Source of the DNA: Burhinus oedicnemus
Taxonomy: Eukaryota > Chordata > Aves > Charadriiformes > Burhinidae
Direction of reading: 5' to 3'
DNA: 64,000 nt
NCBI GenBank assembly: GCA_008921705.1
Contig: VFFE01007510.1
Span: 1,357,947 to 1,421,946, forward strand
Shown: positions 36,118 through 48,599 of the stretch, piece by piece
Layout: each line of letters begins with the position of its first letter
Position numbering within the stretch: position 1 is the first letter of the stretch
Translations under genes and position numbers: made by a program
Notes under the pieces: model-generated
What the model was told of the DNA's origin: nothing
The model's database searches: none
The model's input: the letters and a program-made list of their open reading frames with translations, nothing else

Positions 36118-37927
36118 CTTTTTTTTTTTTTTTTTAAAAAAAAAAGAGAGAAAAGGAGTTAGTTCCCTTCTCAATTTAATGTTATATTATCACTTTATAT
36201 AAATGTATATAGTTTTTTTCATTTTTATCAAACTTTCCTAAACAGACACGTTCTATTATCTGTGTGCCTCTTTATGTGCTACTATTAGGTTTTTTTAAGG
36301 ACTAGCTTTTGTTCTAAGATTACTATAATTCCTTAATTCCTTTCCTTTCTCATATCATGGGTCTTTCCAAGGTTTATTTGCAAATGCACCTTTTGAGTTT
36401 ATATTCTTGCATTCTCTTTCTTTTGAAGGATTTTTTAGGGGGGTGGTGTTTTTGTGGTTTGGTTTTGGTTCGGGGTTTTTTTTTTTTTTTAACTTTAAGG
36501 CAAACTTATGCAAGAAAAAAAATTTAGTCTTATCCTATTATTACTCAAAGAACAATATATGTAATTATTCTTGAAGCAAAGCTCAGTGAATAGGAAATGA
36601 AAGCCCATGCAGAGAGACCTCTGAGGGGAAAAAAAAAAAAATTGACGTCAAATGATGACAAGAGAAGACAAGCTCATTCTACAGCTCTGTCCCAGAAAAA
36701 TAGGAAGATGTGAAAAAGCCCATGGGAAATTTCCTGTTTTTCTGAAAACCTATAACCCCCAAAACATTTACATTACAACAGATTTGTTTTAAAGATCATA
36801 AATCATAAAATCTATGGCACGTTCAAGACACCAAAAGATTCTTGGGTTTGGATACTGCCAGGATTTCCAGTTTAACATTGTTCTTGAGCCCTGATTTTGT
36901 AGGGGGTAGAAGAGAGAAGAGCATGCTCTTCTCTCAGACCAAACTTGTTGGAATGCTAAGACAACAAAATAAAAAAAATAACCATCAATGTTAAACAGCA
37001 ACATCTTGGGAGAAGGCATGTCCCCTTTCATTTAAGTTGTACATGTGCTATTTTGATGCTCAAAGGCATGCAGGGCACAGCTTTCAAAAGTACATGCATC
37101 ATTGAATTCCCCAAAGTGATTAAGTTTTTATTTGATACATCTTTTAAGTCGGCTCTAACTCTGCAGTTAGCCCTGCTTTGCACAGGGGCAGGACCACCTG
37201 ATCTCCAGAATTCCCTTCCAGCCTAGATGCTTCCTCGATTCTGCTTGCCTACGTCCCCTTTGAGGAAAATGTCATCTTCATAAGCACATGGACAATGCAC
37301 TCTAGGTAAGGCTGAAACCCAACTAAATAATAAGCAAAACTAAATCTACAAGTATACTGGCTTCTAGTAGCTATGTAGAGGGCAAATTATGTTTATATTC
37401 ACTATCAGCAGCCTACTGGTTGTTGTTTCTCAGTTGACACAAGCGAAGTTTTTTATTTGTCCCTTTATCTAACGGTTTAAAATTATTTCCTTTAATTGTT
37501 AACTCCTAATTCACTTGAAAGTCTGACCTCTGATAACACACCAACTCCCTGAATGTTTTAAAACAGAGATGTTCAAACCAAGTAATTTGTGAGGGAGCGC
37601 AGTAAGAAGAAATGAACATTATTCTTAAGAAGCCAGGATTATTACTCCATTGGTAATATACCTCTTGCAACCACCAGAAGACTCCACAAGCAAGAGTAAC
37701 TTACTGCAGGAACACTTCAGTCAGTGAAGGGAAACAAGGGTGTAAGCACAGCTAGGAGCAACAAGAACACTTCTGAACTCTTTTTAAGATGGTTACCAAA
37801 GAAAAGCCGAGATGCTTATTTTATTAATATTTTTGGACTCTTACGAATCAAACATTATGTAATTGTATGCTGAGACTACACAAGGATAAGCCAAGGAACC
37901 ACTTTTGTATCTCTGTTCATTTATTCT
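36118..37927 (-). other. AKAP12: AKAP12 intron, proximal part
   Basis: Intronic sequence upstream of the giant exon. The 3' splice site is unusual: the pyrimidine tract (about 36136-36156) is separated from the AG by 17 consecutive A residues on the transcript strand. No other feature was recognised. Confidence 0.8.
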
Positions 37928-38105
37928 CAGAATCATAGAATCGTTTAGGTTGGAAAAGACCTTTAAGATCATCTAGTCCAACCACTGACCCTACTCTACC
38001 AGGTCCGCCACTAAACCATGTCTCTAAGCACCACATCTACACGACTTTTAAACACATCTAGGGATGGTGACTCAACCGCCTCCCTGGGCAGCCTGTTCCA
38101 ATGTT

Positions 38106-40808
38106 TCATAACTCTTTCAGTGAAAATTTTTTCCTAATGTCCAGCCTAACCCTACCCTGGCACAACTTGAACCCATTTCCTCTTGTCCTATTGCTAGTTA
38201 CTTGGGAGAAGGAATCAGCTCCCATCTCACTACAACCTCCTTTCAGGTAGTTGTAGAGAGCAATAAGGTCTCCCCTCAGCCTTCTCTTCTCCAGACTAAA
38301 CAATCCTAATTCCTTCAGCCGCTCCTCATAAAACATGTTCCCCAGACCCCTCACCAGCTTTGCTGCCCTTCTGTGGACACGCTCCAGCACCTTGATGTCC
38401 CTCCTATACTGCGATGCCCAAAACTGAACACAGTACTCAAGCTGTGGCCTCACCAGCGCTGAGTACAGGGGCACGATCACTTCCCTACTCCTGCTGGCCA
38501 CACTATTCTTGATACAGGCCAAGATGCCATTGGCCTTCTTGGCTACCTGGGCACACTGCTGGCTCATGTTCAGCAGGCTGTCCACCAGGACCCCCAGATC
38601 CTTTTCTGCCAGGCAGCTTTCCAGCCACTCCTCCCCAAGCCTGTAGCGTTGCCTGGGGTTGTTGTGACCAAAGTGCAGGACCTGGCACTTGGCCTTGTTA
38701 AACCTCATGCAGTTGGCTTCAGCCCATTGATCCAGCCTGTCCAGATCTCTCTGCAGAGCCTTCCTACCCTCAAACAGATCAACACTCCCGCTTAATTTGG
38801 TGTCATCTGCAAACTTACTGAGGGTGCACTCGACCCCCTCATCCAGATCATCAATAAAGATATTAAACAAGGCTGGCCCCAAAACTGAGCCCTGAGGAAC
38901 ACCGCTTGAGACCTGCTGCCACCTGGATTCAGCGCCATTCACCCCAACTCTCTGGGCTCGGCCATCCAGCCAGTTTTTAATCCAGTGAAGAGGACACCTG
39001 TCTAAGCCACGGGCTGCCAGTTTCTGTAGCAGAATGCTGTGGGAGACTGTGTTGAAGGCCTTACTAAAGTCCAAGTAGACAACATCCACAGCCTTTCCTT
39101 CATCCACCATGTGGGTCACCTGGTTGTAAAAGAAGATCAGGTTGGTCAAACAGGACCTGCCTTTCATGAACCCATGCGGGCTAGGCCTGATCCCCTCCCT
39201 GGTTGTCCTTCACATGCCACGTGAGTGCACTCAGGATGAACCGTTCCGTGATCTTTCCTGGCACTGAGGTCAGGCTGACAGGCCTGTAATTGCTTGGATC
39301 CTCCTTCCGGCCCTTCTTGTGGATGGGTGTCACATTGGCAAGCCTCCAGTCATCTGGGACCTCCCCAGTTGACCAAGACTGCTGAAAAATGATGGAGAGT
39401 GGCTTGGCAAGCTCCTCTGCCAGCTCCCTCAGCACTCTCGGGTGGATCCCATCTGGGCCCATAGACTTGTGGCTGTCCAGTTGGCGTAGCAGGTCACTAA
39501 CTGCTTCCTCTTGGATTATGGGGAATTTATTCTGTTCTTCATCCCTGTGTTCCAGCTCAGGGGACTGAATACCCTGAGGATGACTGGTCTTACTATTAAA
39601 GACTGAGGCAAAGAAGGCATTAAGTACCTCAGCCTTCTCCTCATCCTTATTGACAATCTTCCCCTCAGCATCCAATAAGGGGTGGAGATTCTCCCTGGCT
39701 CTCTTTTTGTTGTTAATGTATTTGTAATAACCTTTTTTGTCATCTCTTACAACAGTGGCCAGATTAAGTTCTAGCTGTTCTTTCACCTTTCTGATGTTTT
39801 TTCTGCATGACCTAACTAGATCTTTATACTCTTCTTGCGTTGCCTGCCCCTTCTTCCAAAGCTGGTAAACTCTCCTTGAGTCCCAGCAAGAGCTCCCTGT
39901 TCAGCCAGGCCAGTCGTTTTCCCCAACGATTTGTCTTATGACGCATGGGGGACAGCCTGCTCCTGCGCCTCTAAGACTTCCTTCTTGAAGAATGTCCAGC
40001 CTTCCTGGACCCCTTTGCCCTTCAGAACTGTCTCCCAAGGGACCCTCTCAACAGGTGTCCTAAACAGGTTGAAGTCTGCCTTCCAGAAGTCCATGGTAGT
40101 GGTTTTGCTGATGCCCTTCCTTACTTCACCAAGAATTGAGAACTCTATTATTTCATGGTCGTTAAGCACAAGATGGCCTCTGACCACCACATCACCCACC
40201 AGATCTTCTCTGTTTGTAAGCAGCAGGTCTAGCAAGGCACCTCCCCTAGTAGGCTCATTTACCAGTTGTGTCAGGAAGTTATCTTCCACACACTCCAGGA
40301 ATCGCCTAGACTGTTTCCTCTCTGCTGTGTTGTATTTCCAGCAGATGTTTGGTAAGTTGAAGTCCTCCACTAAGACAAGGGCTGGGGATTGCGAGACGTC
40401 CATCAGCCGCTTGTAGAATGCTTTGTCTATTGCTTCATCCTGACCGGGTGATCTATAACAGACTCCCAACAGGATATCTGCCTTGTTGGCCTTCCCCCTC
40501 ATCCTTACCCATAAGCACTCGACCTCGCCTTCACAGTCACTGAGCTCTATACAATCAAAACACTCCCTAACATATAGAGCCACCCCACCACCTCTCCTTC
40601 CCTGCCTATCCCTTCTGAAGAGCTTACAGCCATCCATTGCAGCATTCCAGTCATAAGAGTCATCCCACCATGTTTCTGTGATGGCAACTATATCATAACT
40701 ATCCTGCTTCACAATGGCTTCCAGCTCCTCCTGTTCGTTGCCTGTGCTGCGTGCATTGGTGTAGATGCACTTGAGTTGGGCTATCCGTTTCCCCCTCAAT
40801 GTTGGCAT
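38106..40808 (-). pseudogene. CR1 ORF2 (endonuclease-reverse transcriptase), frameshifted
   Basis: The 5' piece (39936-40808) is an APE-type endonuclease (IYTNARS, AITETWWDDSYDW, GGGVALYVR). A middle piece (39181-39786) in another frame holds the finger/palm start of RT (GPDGIHPRVLRELAE, DWRLANVTPIHKKG, YRPVSLTS). The last piece (38106-39167) returns to the first frame and has the palm core ([19 protein letters not shown], then FADD at about 38810) and the conserved C-terminal end. Thus two compensating frameshifts occur, between 39936 and 39786 and around 39170-39180. The catalytic FADD box is intact, but the protein cannot be made whole. Confidence 0.92.
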
Positions 40809-40863
40809 GCTGCCCCTAGGCTCATCTCTAACGAGCTTGATTCTATCCCCTTCCCCTTCATAC

Positions 40864-41966
40864 CTAGTTTAAAGCCTTCTCAATGAGCCCTGCCATCTCA
40901 TGAGCGAGGATCCTTTTCCTTCTTCTAGGTAGCTGAATTCCATCTGTTGCCAGCAGACCCGGTGCCATGTAAACCTCCCCATGATCAAAAAAACCAAAAT
41001 TCCACCGGTGGCACCAGCCTCTGGGCCACGTGTTTAATAGGTGTGTTTTCCTGTTCCTCTCAGTGTCCTTCCCTGCTACTGAAGGGATTGAGGAAAACCC
41101 TACCTGTGCTCCTGATCCCTCGACCAGTCGCCCCAGTGCCCTGAAGTCCTTTTTAATGGCTTTTGGACTTCTGTCTGCCACCTCATCACTGCCCACTTGC
41201 ACAACCAGGAGTGGGTAATAATCAGGGGGCCGTACCAGACCAGGGAGTCTCCTAGTGATATCCCTAACCTGGGCCCCAGGGAGGCAGCAGACTTCCCTGT
41301 GGGATGGATCTGGTCGGCATATGGGGCCCTCTGTTCCTCTCAAAAGGGAATCGCCTACAACAATTACCCTCCTTTCTCTCTTAACAGAAGCAGTCCGAAT
41401 GCGTGGGACTGACCAACTCACCCTAGGTAACCCCCTGGAAGAATCTTCACCTGTTTCCTCATTTGCCTGGTCCTCAATTTCCAGAGCCTGTTGTGTAAGG
41501 GCAACTGGGAAGGTGAGGGAGGCCGGGAGGGGACTCGCCTGCCTCCCAGAGCAGGGACCTGTTTCCAGTCCCCCCCGTCTCTTAGATCCCCTCCTCCTGC
41601 CTGGTGGCAAGAGGGGAGGGGATCCTTTACTTCTTGTGGGACCTCTACCTGCTGCCTTGGCCTCAAGGTGTGGCTCCACCAATCTATCTCCCTCTCACAC
41701 TCTCTGACACTCCTGAGCCTGTCTGCTTCCTCCCTCAGCTCTGCCACCAGGCTGAGCAGGTCATTCACCTGGTCACACCGCACACGGGTGGTGTCTCTGC
41801 TGTCCTCCAGTGCGAGTGACAGGCTCAGGCACTCCCTGCAGCCAGAGGCCTGCATGGCTGCATGTTTTTCTAGAAGCTCCGCCTGGGTCACCACATGCCT
41901 TCTCACACAGCATTTCGGACAAGTGGTAACCATGGCTAGGTCCTCTTCTGGGAGGGCAACGACCAC
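40864..41966 (-). pseudogene. CR1 ORF1 (zinc-finger/coiled-coil and esterase), frameshifted
   Basis: The 5' part (41418-41966) contains Cys pairs of a zinc-binding motif (CPKCC, CRECL) and a Leu/Glu heptad stretch suggesting a coiled coil. The 3' part (40864-41682), in a different frame, has a GDSL-type esterase start (VIVVGDSLLRGTE) and its later blocks (VVQVGSDEVADR), as in CR1 ORF1 proteins. The frame change in the overlap shows at least one indel. ORF1 proteins bind RNA for retrotransposition. Confidence 0.85.
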
Positions 41967-43799
41967 TACTTGAGTCGAGTTTGCCTCTTGAGCCAGGAGG
42001 GGGACCAGTTACCACCAGTTGAACTCACCTCGCTGAGTGCCGAGTTCCTTGGTGCACAGTGACCGGTGGCTGGGCTCCGGCAGGGCCCATTTAGAACTGC
42101 CGCGGGCGCTGCCGGCTCCGCTCCTGCCACGCCAGCAGCCCGCCCCAAGCTGCCGGTGCCGGCACGAGCTAGCCGCTTCTCCGGGCTTCGAGAGTCCCAA
42201 AAAAGAGCTCCTTGCCGTCCCTTTTCGTCTCGATCCCCTTCCCCAGTACGGGCTTACCTGCACTGGAGCTGGTCTCCTCGGCAAGTGAAATTTAGGTCCA
42301 GAAAGAAATTCATTGTCATTTCTGTAAAACTATGTAATTTAACAGAAACCTTATCATGGCTTAACGGGAATTCACAAAGTCAGAGACATTTCTTCAAACA
42401 CTAGGGTACCTATCACGTATTTTATAATTATTTAGTAACAGGTACTTTAATATACTCTATAATCTTTAATATACTCTAAATATATGCAGAGATAGATAGA
42501 CAGAGGTCTATTAACTCTTCTCTTTTTCCTGGGTGAAGAAGGTGGTCTGGCTGAATCAGCTATGAAATTAAACACTCATCGTTTAACGTTAGATAAAAAT
42601 TTCTTCATGAACCAGGCCTCTTAGCATCTCTGATGGAAACAAGGTCTATAGAGTCTCCCTTCTGTTCTTCCTCAGTCCTGCATTAATGCCATTGTGCTTA
42701 TCCTTAGACATACGGAAATCTTTATCTCCATCTAACATGACCCAGACAAAGGTAGAGCAAAAAAAAAAAAAAGGGGCTGAGAACCAGTGAGGAATGCTGG
42801 GTCTAAGTGGGAAAGACCAGAAGAAGGAAGGCAGTAGGAGCGGAGGAGAGTTCAAAAGACACCCGTGACTCAGTGTGGGCAACTGGTGGGCAGCTAGAGA
42901 CAGACACAGCTTCCTGTGGGGTCACCTTTCCTCTTGCAAACAGACCCTGGGAATGCCTGAGATTTCAAAAAATTATAAAAAGTTGCAGTTGAGGTTGCAT
43001 TTATTTTTTCTTTTTTATTTTACTCCTAGAACACAGATTTAGTGTTTAAGAGGAGTTTCAGGGGTTTACAAGTACACAGGATTACTCTATTTCCCAAATG
43101 AGAGATAAGATGTAAGACTAGAGTATGAAGAGATGCCTTTATACACATGATAAGCATTCAGAGGATATTTACTTATTCTAGTTATAAATTGATGCATTCG
43201 TAACACCCTAAGACAAAGACTCGGCATCCATAAAATACTTTGCAGGTGAGAAGAGCTGAAGCTATTACAAAATCTGCAGCTATGGGTACGTATTAAGATA
43301 GTAAACATAAAGATAGAGAACGCAGAGTTTAGAGGCACAGTGATAAGCTTTCAAAACTGTTAAATGAGGCTGACGGTAATTAGGTCTTCCTTCTGAGTTG
43401 AGCAAACACGCTACCTTGCAATACTTCATTGAATAAATTGAAAAAGGAAAAACTAACAAGAATACTGACTGACTGAACATGTACTTTTAATACCAGTCTG
43501 AAAAGCTGCAACTATGCTACACACATCACAGTTCCATCCCACCCCGATAGCACACAGCGGGTATACTTATAGACTTAGTCCAGGCACTACACCTTCAATT
43601 CTACAACAAAAAACATTTAACCTGTCCAGAAGGTATTTCATCCCCAAGGTAACAGCTGACATCCAAGCTCTGTGTTAAGTGACCTGCTGCTGTTACCCCC
43701 AGTCTCTGCTTTGCTTCTTTCCCACTTAAATCACTGGAAGAGTCTTTTAAACTGATTTTCCGATGCCCTTCCTCAGCATTTGATGACAGAGATACCCTT

Positions 43800-43950
43800 C
43801 AAGAATTTGCCCGCATGCTGCCAGGAGGCTGCCGCTGTTCCATGGCAAGCCTGCGGTGCAATATCCAAGTCGTCCTTTCACAAGATACACCCCAAAGAGC
43901 ATTTTTATATCCAGAGGGGCTCAAAAGAAACAGAAGACTCGAGAAGTCAA
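43800..43950. repeat. Dispersed repeat B, copy 3
   Basis: Shares CCCAAAGAGCATTT and an A-T-rich block ending GAGGGGCT with 19390-19430, in the same orientation. Similarity is weaker than between the other copies. Confidence 0.45.
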
Positions 43951-46908
43951 CTGTACACGCTGAACTTTATATTTAGCAGTTGGATTCTTTAATGGCATTT
44001 TTATTAATGACGTTCTCAGTGCCCAAACATTGTTAGCGCACTTCTGAATGCAAAGCAAATTGTGAGTAACTCCACTTCGAAAGCCTTGGAAGCTATTTAC
44101 ACAAGGTATTGCTGTTCAGAGTACCGTAGCGTGTCTCTACCACAGGTATTCTGGCAAGACAACTAGCACCTTCTGAATGAATTCATACAATTTGAAAGCA
44201 TCTTTAAGAAACACAGGAGAGCCTCATCAAAATACCTCCCAGAAAAAAAAAATTAATAAATGAAAAAATCTAGTAAGACACTGCTATGAATACAATTTCT
44301 TTAGGTCTGGCCTGAGCAGGCCTGGACTTCACCAGCTATACACTAGTCAAGTAAAACAATACAATAAAAATATATCCAGAGGCAGCAATATAAATCAAAG
44401 ATGATAGCATAAAATTGATCCACTTCGCTATTTAAATCCACTGTGGCTAAGAACTAAAGCTGAAATTCTATTTTAACTGCTTACGTACCAGTTAAGCTTT
44501 CAAACATTTTTAATTTAAACAAGGTGCTGCTTGTGTTTTAGTAACAGCAAGTGTTTTCTTTTATTCTGAAACAAACACATGAGACTGACAATCTTCGCAA
44601 ATCAGAAATGCTTGATTTCACAGTTTCATAGGTAGCTTAGTCCATGGTAAGAGTTCATTTCTCTTTTATCAGACGTACACTGATTAGATGTTGGAAAACT
44701 AGTATTTTCAGAATGACTGAATTCCCATCCCATCCCATCCAAAAATGAAATGAATAAATAACACTTCTGTTTTAGTAGACTGATAGACACTGCTGGCAGT
44801 GCAACTTCACTGCTCTCACCATCTCATCTGTCTCTAGAAGTGAAAATGCTTTTCTCCCCTGGTAGTTGCCAGAGGGTTTAAAAAAAAAAAAAAACCCAAC
44901 CAAAAAAAACCCCACAAAAACCCACTCTGACTGCAAGAGTTAAATCCACAGCACTTCATGTGCTCGCAGTCAACCGTGTCAACATCTGGAGCTGGTTGAC
45001 TTTTCCCCCTAAGGATTTGCAGCACGGCGCTGGATTTTTTCCATGAATTCCCTACATTCTCAATCTCTCAGATGGATGTCACACACAGCCAGCGCCCGCC
45101 TCGCAAACTCCACTGGCCACCGAGAGGCTCCAGAGGACTTTGGGCTGTTTTCATTTATTCAATGTTTAAGTATTTAGGGCCAAATCGTGCTTTCGGTCAC
45201 ATACACAATACTCTCAGTAGGTTTGCATGAGCATAAACGAATGCTGAAACCATAAGGCTGAAGGGGTATTTTTCAATCACTTGCCTCTATTGTATCTAGA
45301 TTTGCCACAATTATGACTTTTAAAAAAACCCACCTACCGCTCTAAAACTCATATGACACTGAAACAGGAGAAGGTGATTAAAAAAATTAATTTGACCCGA
45401 GTGTCCACAATGTACCAAGCTGTATTTGTTAAATGCAGTTCTCCCTTAACTGCACAATTCTTCTAATTATTAGTAGAAACATTTAACAGCAAAGTCAAGA
45501 AAGGGCAAAAATGGACAAAAAAGGAGAAGCAATACTTAATCAACAAAACAGTCTGAAATGACAACATCTATGAAAAAAGTACACTGAACAGATTCATTTA
45601 GAATGAAGTAGGTATTTGGAATTATTAATGAAATTTAATACTTTGCAATGAAAACCTAAAGGCACAGCTTGCCTTTTTTTTTTTTCTTTTTAATTGCTAG
45701 GGTGTAAGAACTGGACATTATACCACAAATCCTGACTCTCTTGACCTCAGATTTCAGGAGGTTGGCTTTAATAAATCAAAACAAACACCCCACTCACTTT
45801 GCAGTAAGAAAATTAATCAGAAATATGTCCAGGTGTTACCCTTCTAACAATTTATTTTTATTTAACTACAAGGTTTCAAGTCTGTGGCACTGCTGCTTCT
45901 TGACAATACACTTCACAAATTCTTCCTTCCTCTCCCTCCTATTCATAATAATTGTTTCCACTTCAATGTACAACTACTTCTTTCATGGAAAGCACACACT
46001 ACTTCCTTCTCTGTTCTAGTTACTCAATTATTTCCAAGGACTGACTTATCGTGTTAATTGTGGGGAGGGGTTTCTTTCAGAATAATTAATGAGGGAGGAT
46101 TTACAGACATTTTTGCATACTAAATTTCACAATGCATACACACAATTCATGGGCTTTCAAACCATGTTCTTCTTTCCAAGTATTAAAAAAACCCAAACCG
46201 TTAAGTTCTCTGGTACTTGGGTGACAACTGAAGAGTTAAGTTTAAAAATTTCACATACTTTTGTGTCCATTTTTAAAAACAGAAAAGAGCAAAACGTTGT
46301 AAAATAGCTGCAATTTTTCATGGCTTAGAGGTCCTTAAGAAAGCAAAAGCAACATCCCCAGAAAAGGACATAGTACATAACCTCATACGAAAGTAACTTA
46401 AAAGCAAGCCCAATCATTTCCGCTGTGATGCTATAACATTCCTCACAAACCTTTTATTTTTAGACATTTTTGCTTCAACTGTACTTGTCTGCTCCAACCT
46501 AGAGACTAACAAATTCCAGCAAGGGAAGCTACGCATTTCATTCATTCAAGATATTTCTTCTCTCATTTCAATGTTTCAAGAAACAGCACTAAAAATCAAA
46601 AAACAGTAAACTACTACTAAAATCCTTTTGTTTGTTTTTTAAACCAGACGGGTCACTAGCCATGGCTTAGATATACCATTACTGTAGTTAAAGGTTCTTC
46701 ATTAAAATGAACTCACAGTAATAAACTGCTCTCAAACCAGTCCAGCTGTTCTGCTTGGGAACCAAACCAGCATGCTACAAATATTTATGAAATTTCATGG
46801 TTACCCAAGCTGTCCATGTCTCAGGTTCAGTGACTTGGTGCTGCTTTTTAAAACAAAATGTATTCACCAAGCATAAGACAGATGCAACACCAGTACTCGG
46901 GTACTGGG

Positions 46909-46926
46909 CGGGGGGGGGGTGGGGGG
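46909..46926. repeat. Poly(G) tract
   Basis: A run of G broken by a single T (nine and six G blocks plus flanking G). It could form a G-quadruplex. It lies in an AKAP12 intron. Confidence 0.85.
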
Positions 46927-48599
46927 AAAGAGTTTTGCTCCACTGGGAACAAGGACAGGATAAGCCATACAGGTCAGTAAAGGCTGGGATATTTTCGAGA
47001 ACCCCAAATGATTAATGAAAAATAGATTGAAAATTTTCTTTATCAAAACAACTGCATAAAGGGTAACGTAAGTATCACAGGCAAACTCACCACAAAGGAG
47101 ACGTAGCTGCATCTGCACGAATTAGACACACGATAGCTTAAGACACTCCCGCATACCGATAAGGAGAGGTTCTCTGTCCCTTCAAAGAAATGGTAACTTG
47201 TACTACCAGCTAGATGCAGTTCTTGCAAAACGTACTACAGAAGCAGCTGTGCTGCAGTGAAAATCCAAGTTTCCGCAAGAATCATTTATTAAATAAGGAA
47301 AACCTCAAATGATCAAACTGTGCAACCCTATAAAGAGATTGCTTTTGAAAAACAGTTTAACCTTTAATTACTAACAATAAAAGGAAATAAAAAAATAGAG
47401 AACCCTTGAGGAAAAAGACTCAGCATGTGATAAGCTCATTAAACACAGAGTTTAATGAAAACCCCATTGTAAACAGCGGTAGGATACCTCCTCCCCTACT
47501 AACTGATTCAAATCACGTACAGCCCTCCCCAGGGTCAGCTCCAAACGGAGCCAGGCTTCTACAGGCTTTGTTGTCAATACGTATTGTAACGCTGAAGGAT
47601 TTTGCATGAATAAACCCCCGCTATTTGTTGAATTCGTTCACTAGTTCGAGCAAGTAAGGTACAACCAAGTAAATAATTATTAATATGATGAAATTAAAAG
47701 ATTTCCTAGGTTGCTAAAGACATACATCATCAATCTGAGAGAAATTCTGATGCGAATTAGTTATCTTTAGGAAAACACCTGGGGTTGGTTTATTTAAATT
47801 TCATAACAGCACTTTGTTTTGCAGAGAAAGACACAAGTTTGTGCAAAACCAGCAGTGCAAGATAATGTTTTTTTCTCCTTAATTCTTTGCTCCTCCAAAT
47901 ACTATAGCCTTTTCAGCAAGCCCCGTTAGTTTCTGGCGTTAGCTCTCACACTTCAGTGGCTCCTGCGCTACTTTCTTCAACAAGATGCACAGGGTTCGGT
48001 GCGCACAGCCCGGAGTTTTTGACACCACCGGCTGGGACCCCGCCGCCACACACGCACGTATACACACATCCCCCTGCCGCCACGTCCATCTCCTCCGGAT
48101 TTTGCTTCCTTAAAATTAAAACAGCCATAGAGTAACAACTCCGTTTCTCTCATGCAAGTATTTTCACAACATATAAATGATGCTAACGTCTACGTTTCCT
48201 TCAATTTCACCAGGTTTAGCTCTCAAGACATTTCAGTGCGTTATTGCTTGATTAACATAAAATAGCATCGTCAGTGCGGTCACTATCTTTTCTTTCTGCT
48301 CCTCAATTTCAGACACCACGTCATCTTCCGGTACTGCAGAAGAAAACCTAGTTAGCACCTTCACATTTATAAAAGCCCCGTATTCCAAGTACCGCATCAA
48401 ATGCCCGACGGAGGCGACAAGAAATTTTAAAGTTTCAGCAACCTTCACTCGGAAACGGTTCATGCTGTGATTAAAAAAAAAAAAAAATAAAATTTAAGCC
48501 GGACCTTTCCCACTCCTCGTGCACCGCCGGGAAATCCGGGGTAAGTAAAGGAATCCCTCCCGGAGCCGGAGGAGCGCCGAGTCCCCAGCTGTCACGGGC

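Larger units (their letters stand above)
37928..42285 (-). mobile_element. Near-full-length CR1 LINE in AKAP12 intron
   Basis: A 4.36-kb CR1 non-LTR retrotransposon on the - strand, the same strand as AKAP12. The 3' end at about 37930 carries the ATTCTATG/ATTCT terminal repeat typical of CR1. Going 5' there are the reverse transcriptase, the apurinic endonuclease, ORF1 and a GC-rich 5'UTR reaching about 42285. Most CR1 copies in birds are cut to a few hundred bases, so a copy with ORF1 and 5'UTR is uncommon. Both ORFs are disrupted by frameshifts, so it is not autonomous. It is absent from the spliced message. Confidence 0.95.

Noticed and set aside
41255..41973. + strand ORFs of 150-160 codons opposite the CR1 ORF1
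   Set aside because: Antisense shadows of a GC-rich transposon coding region.
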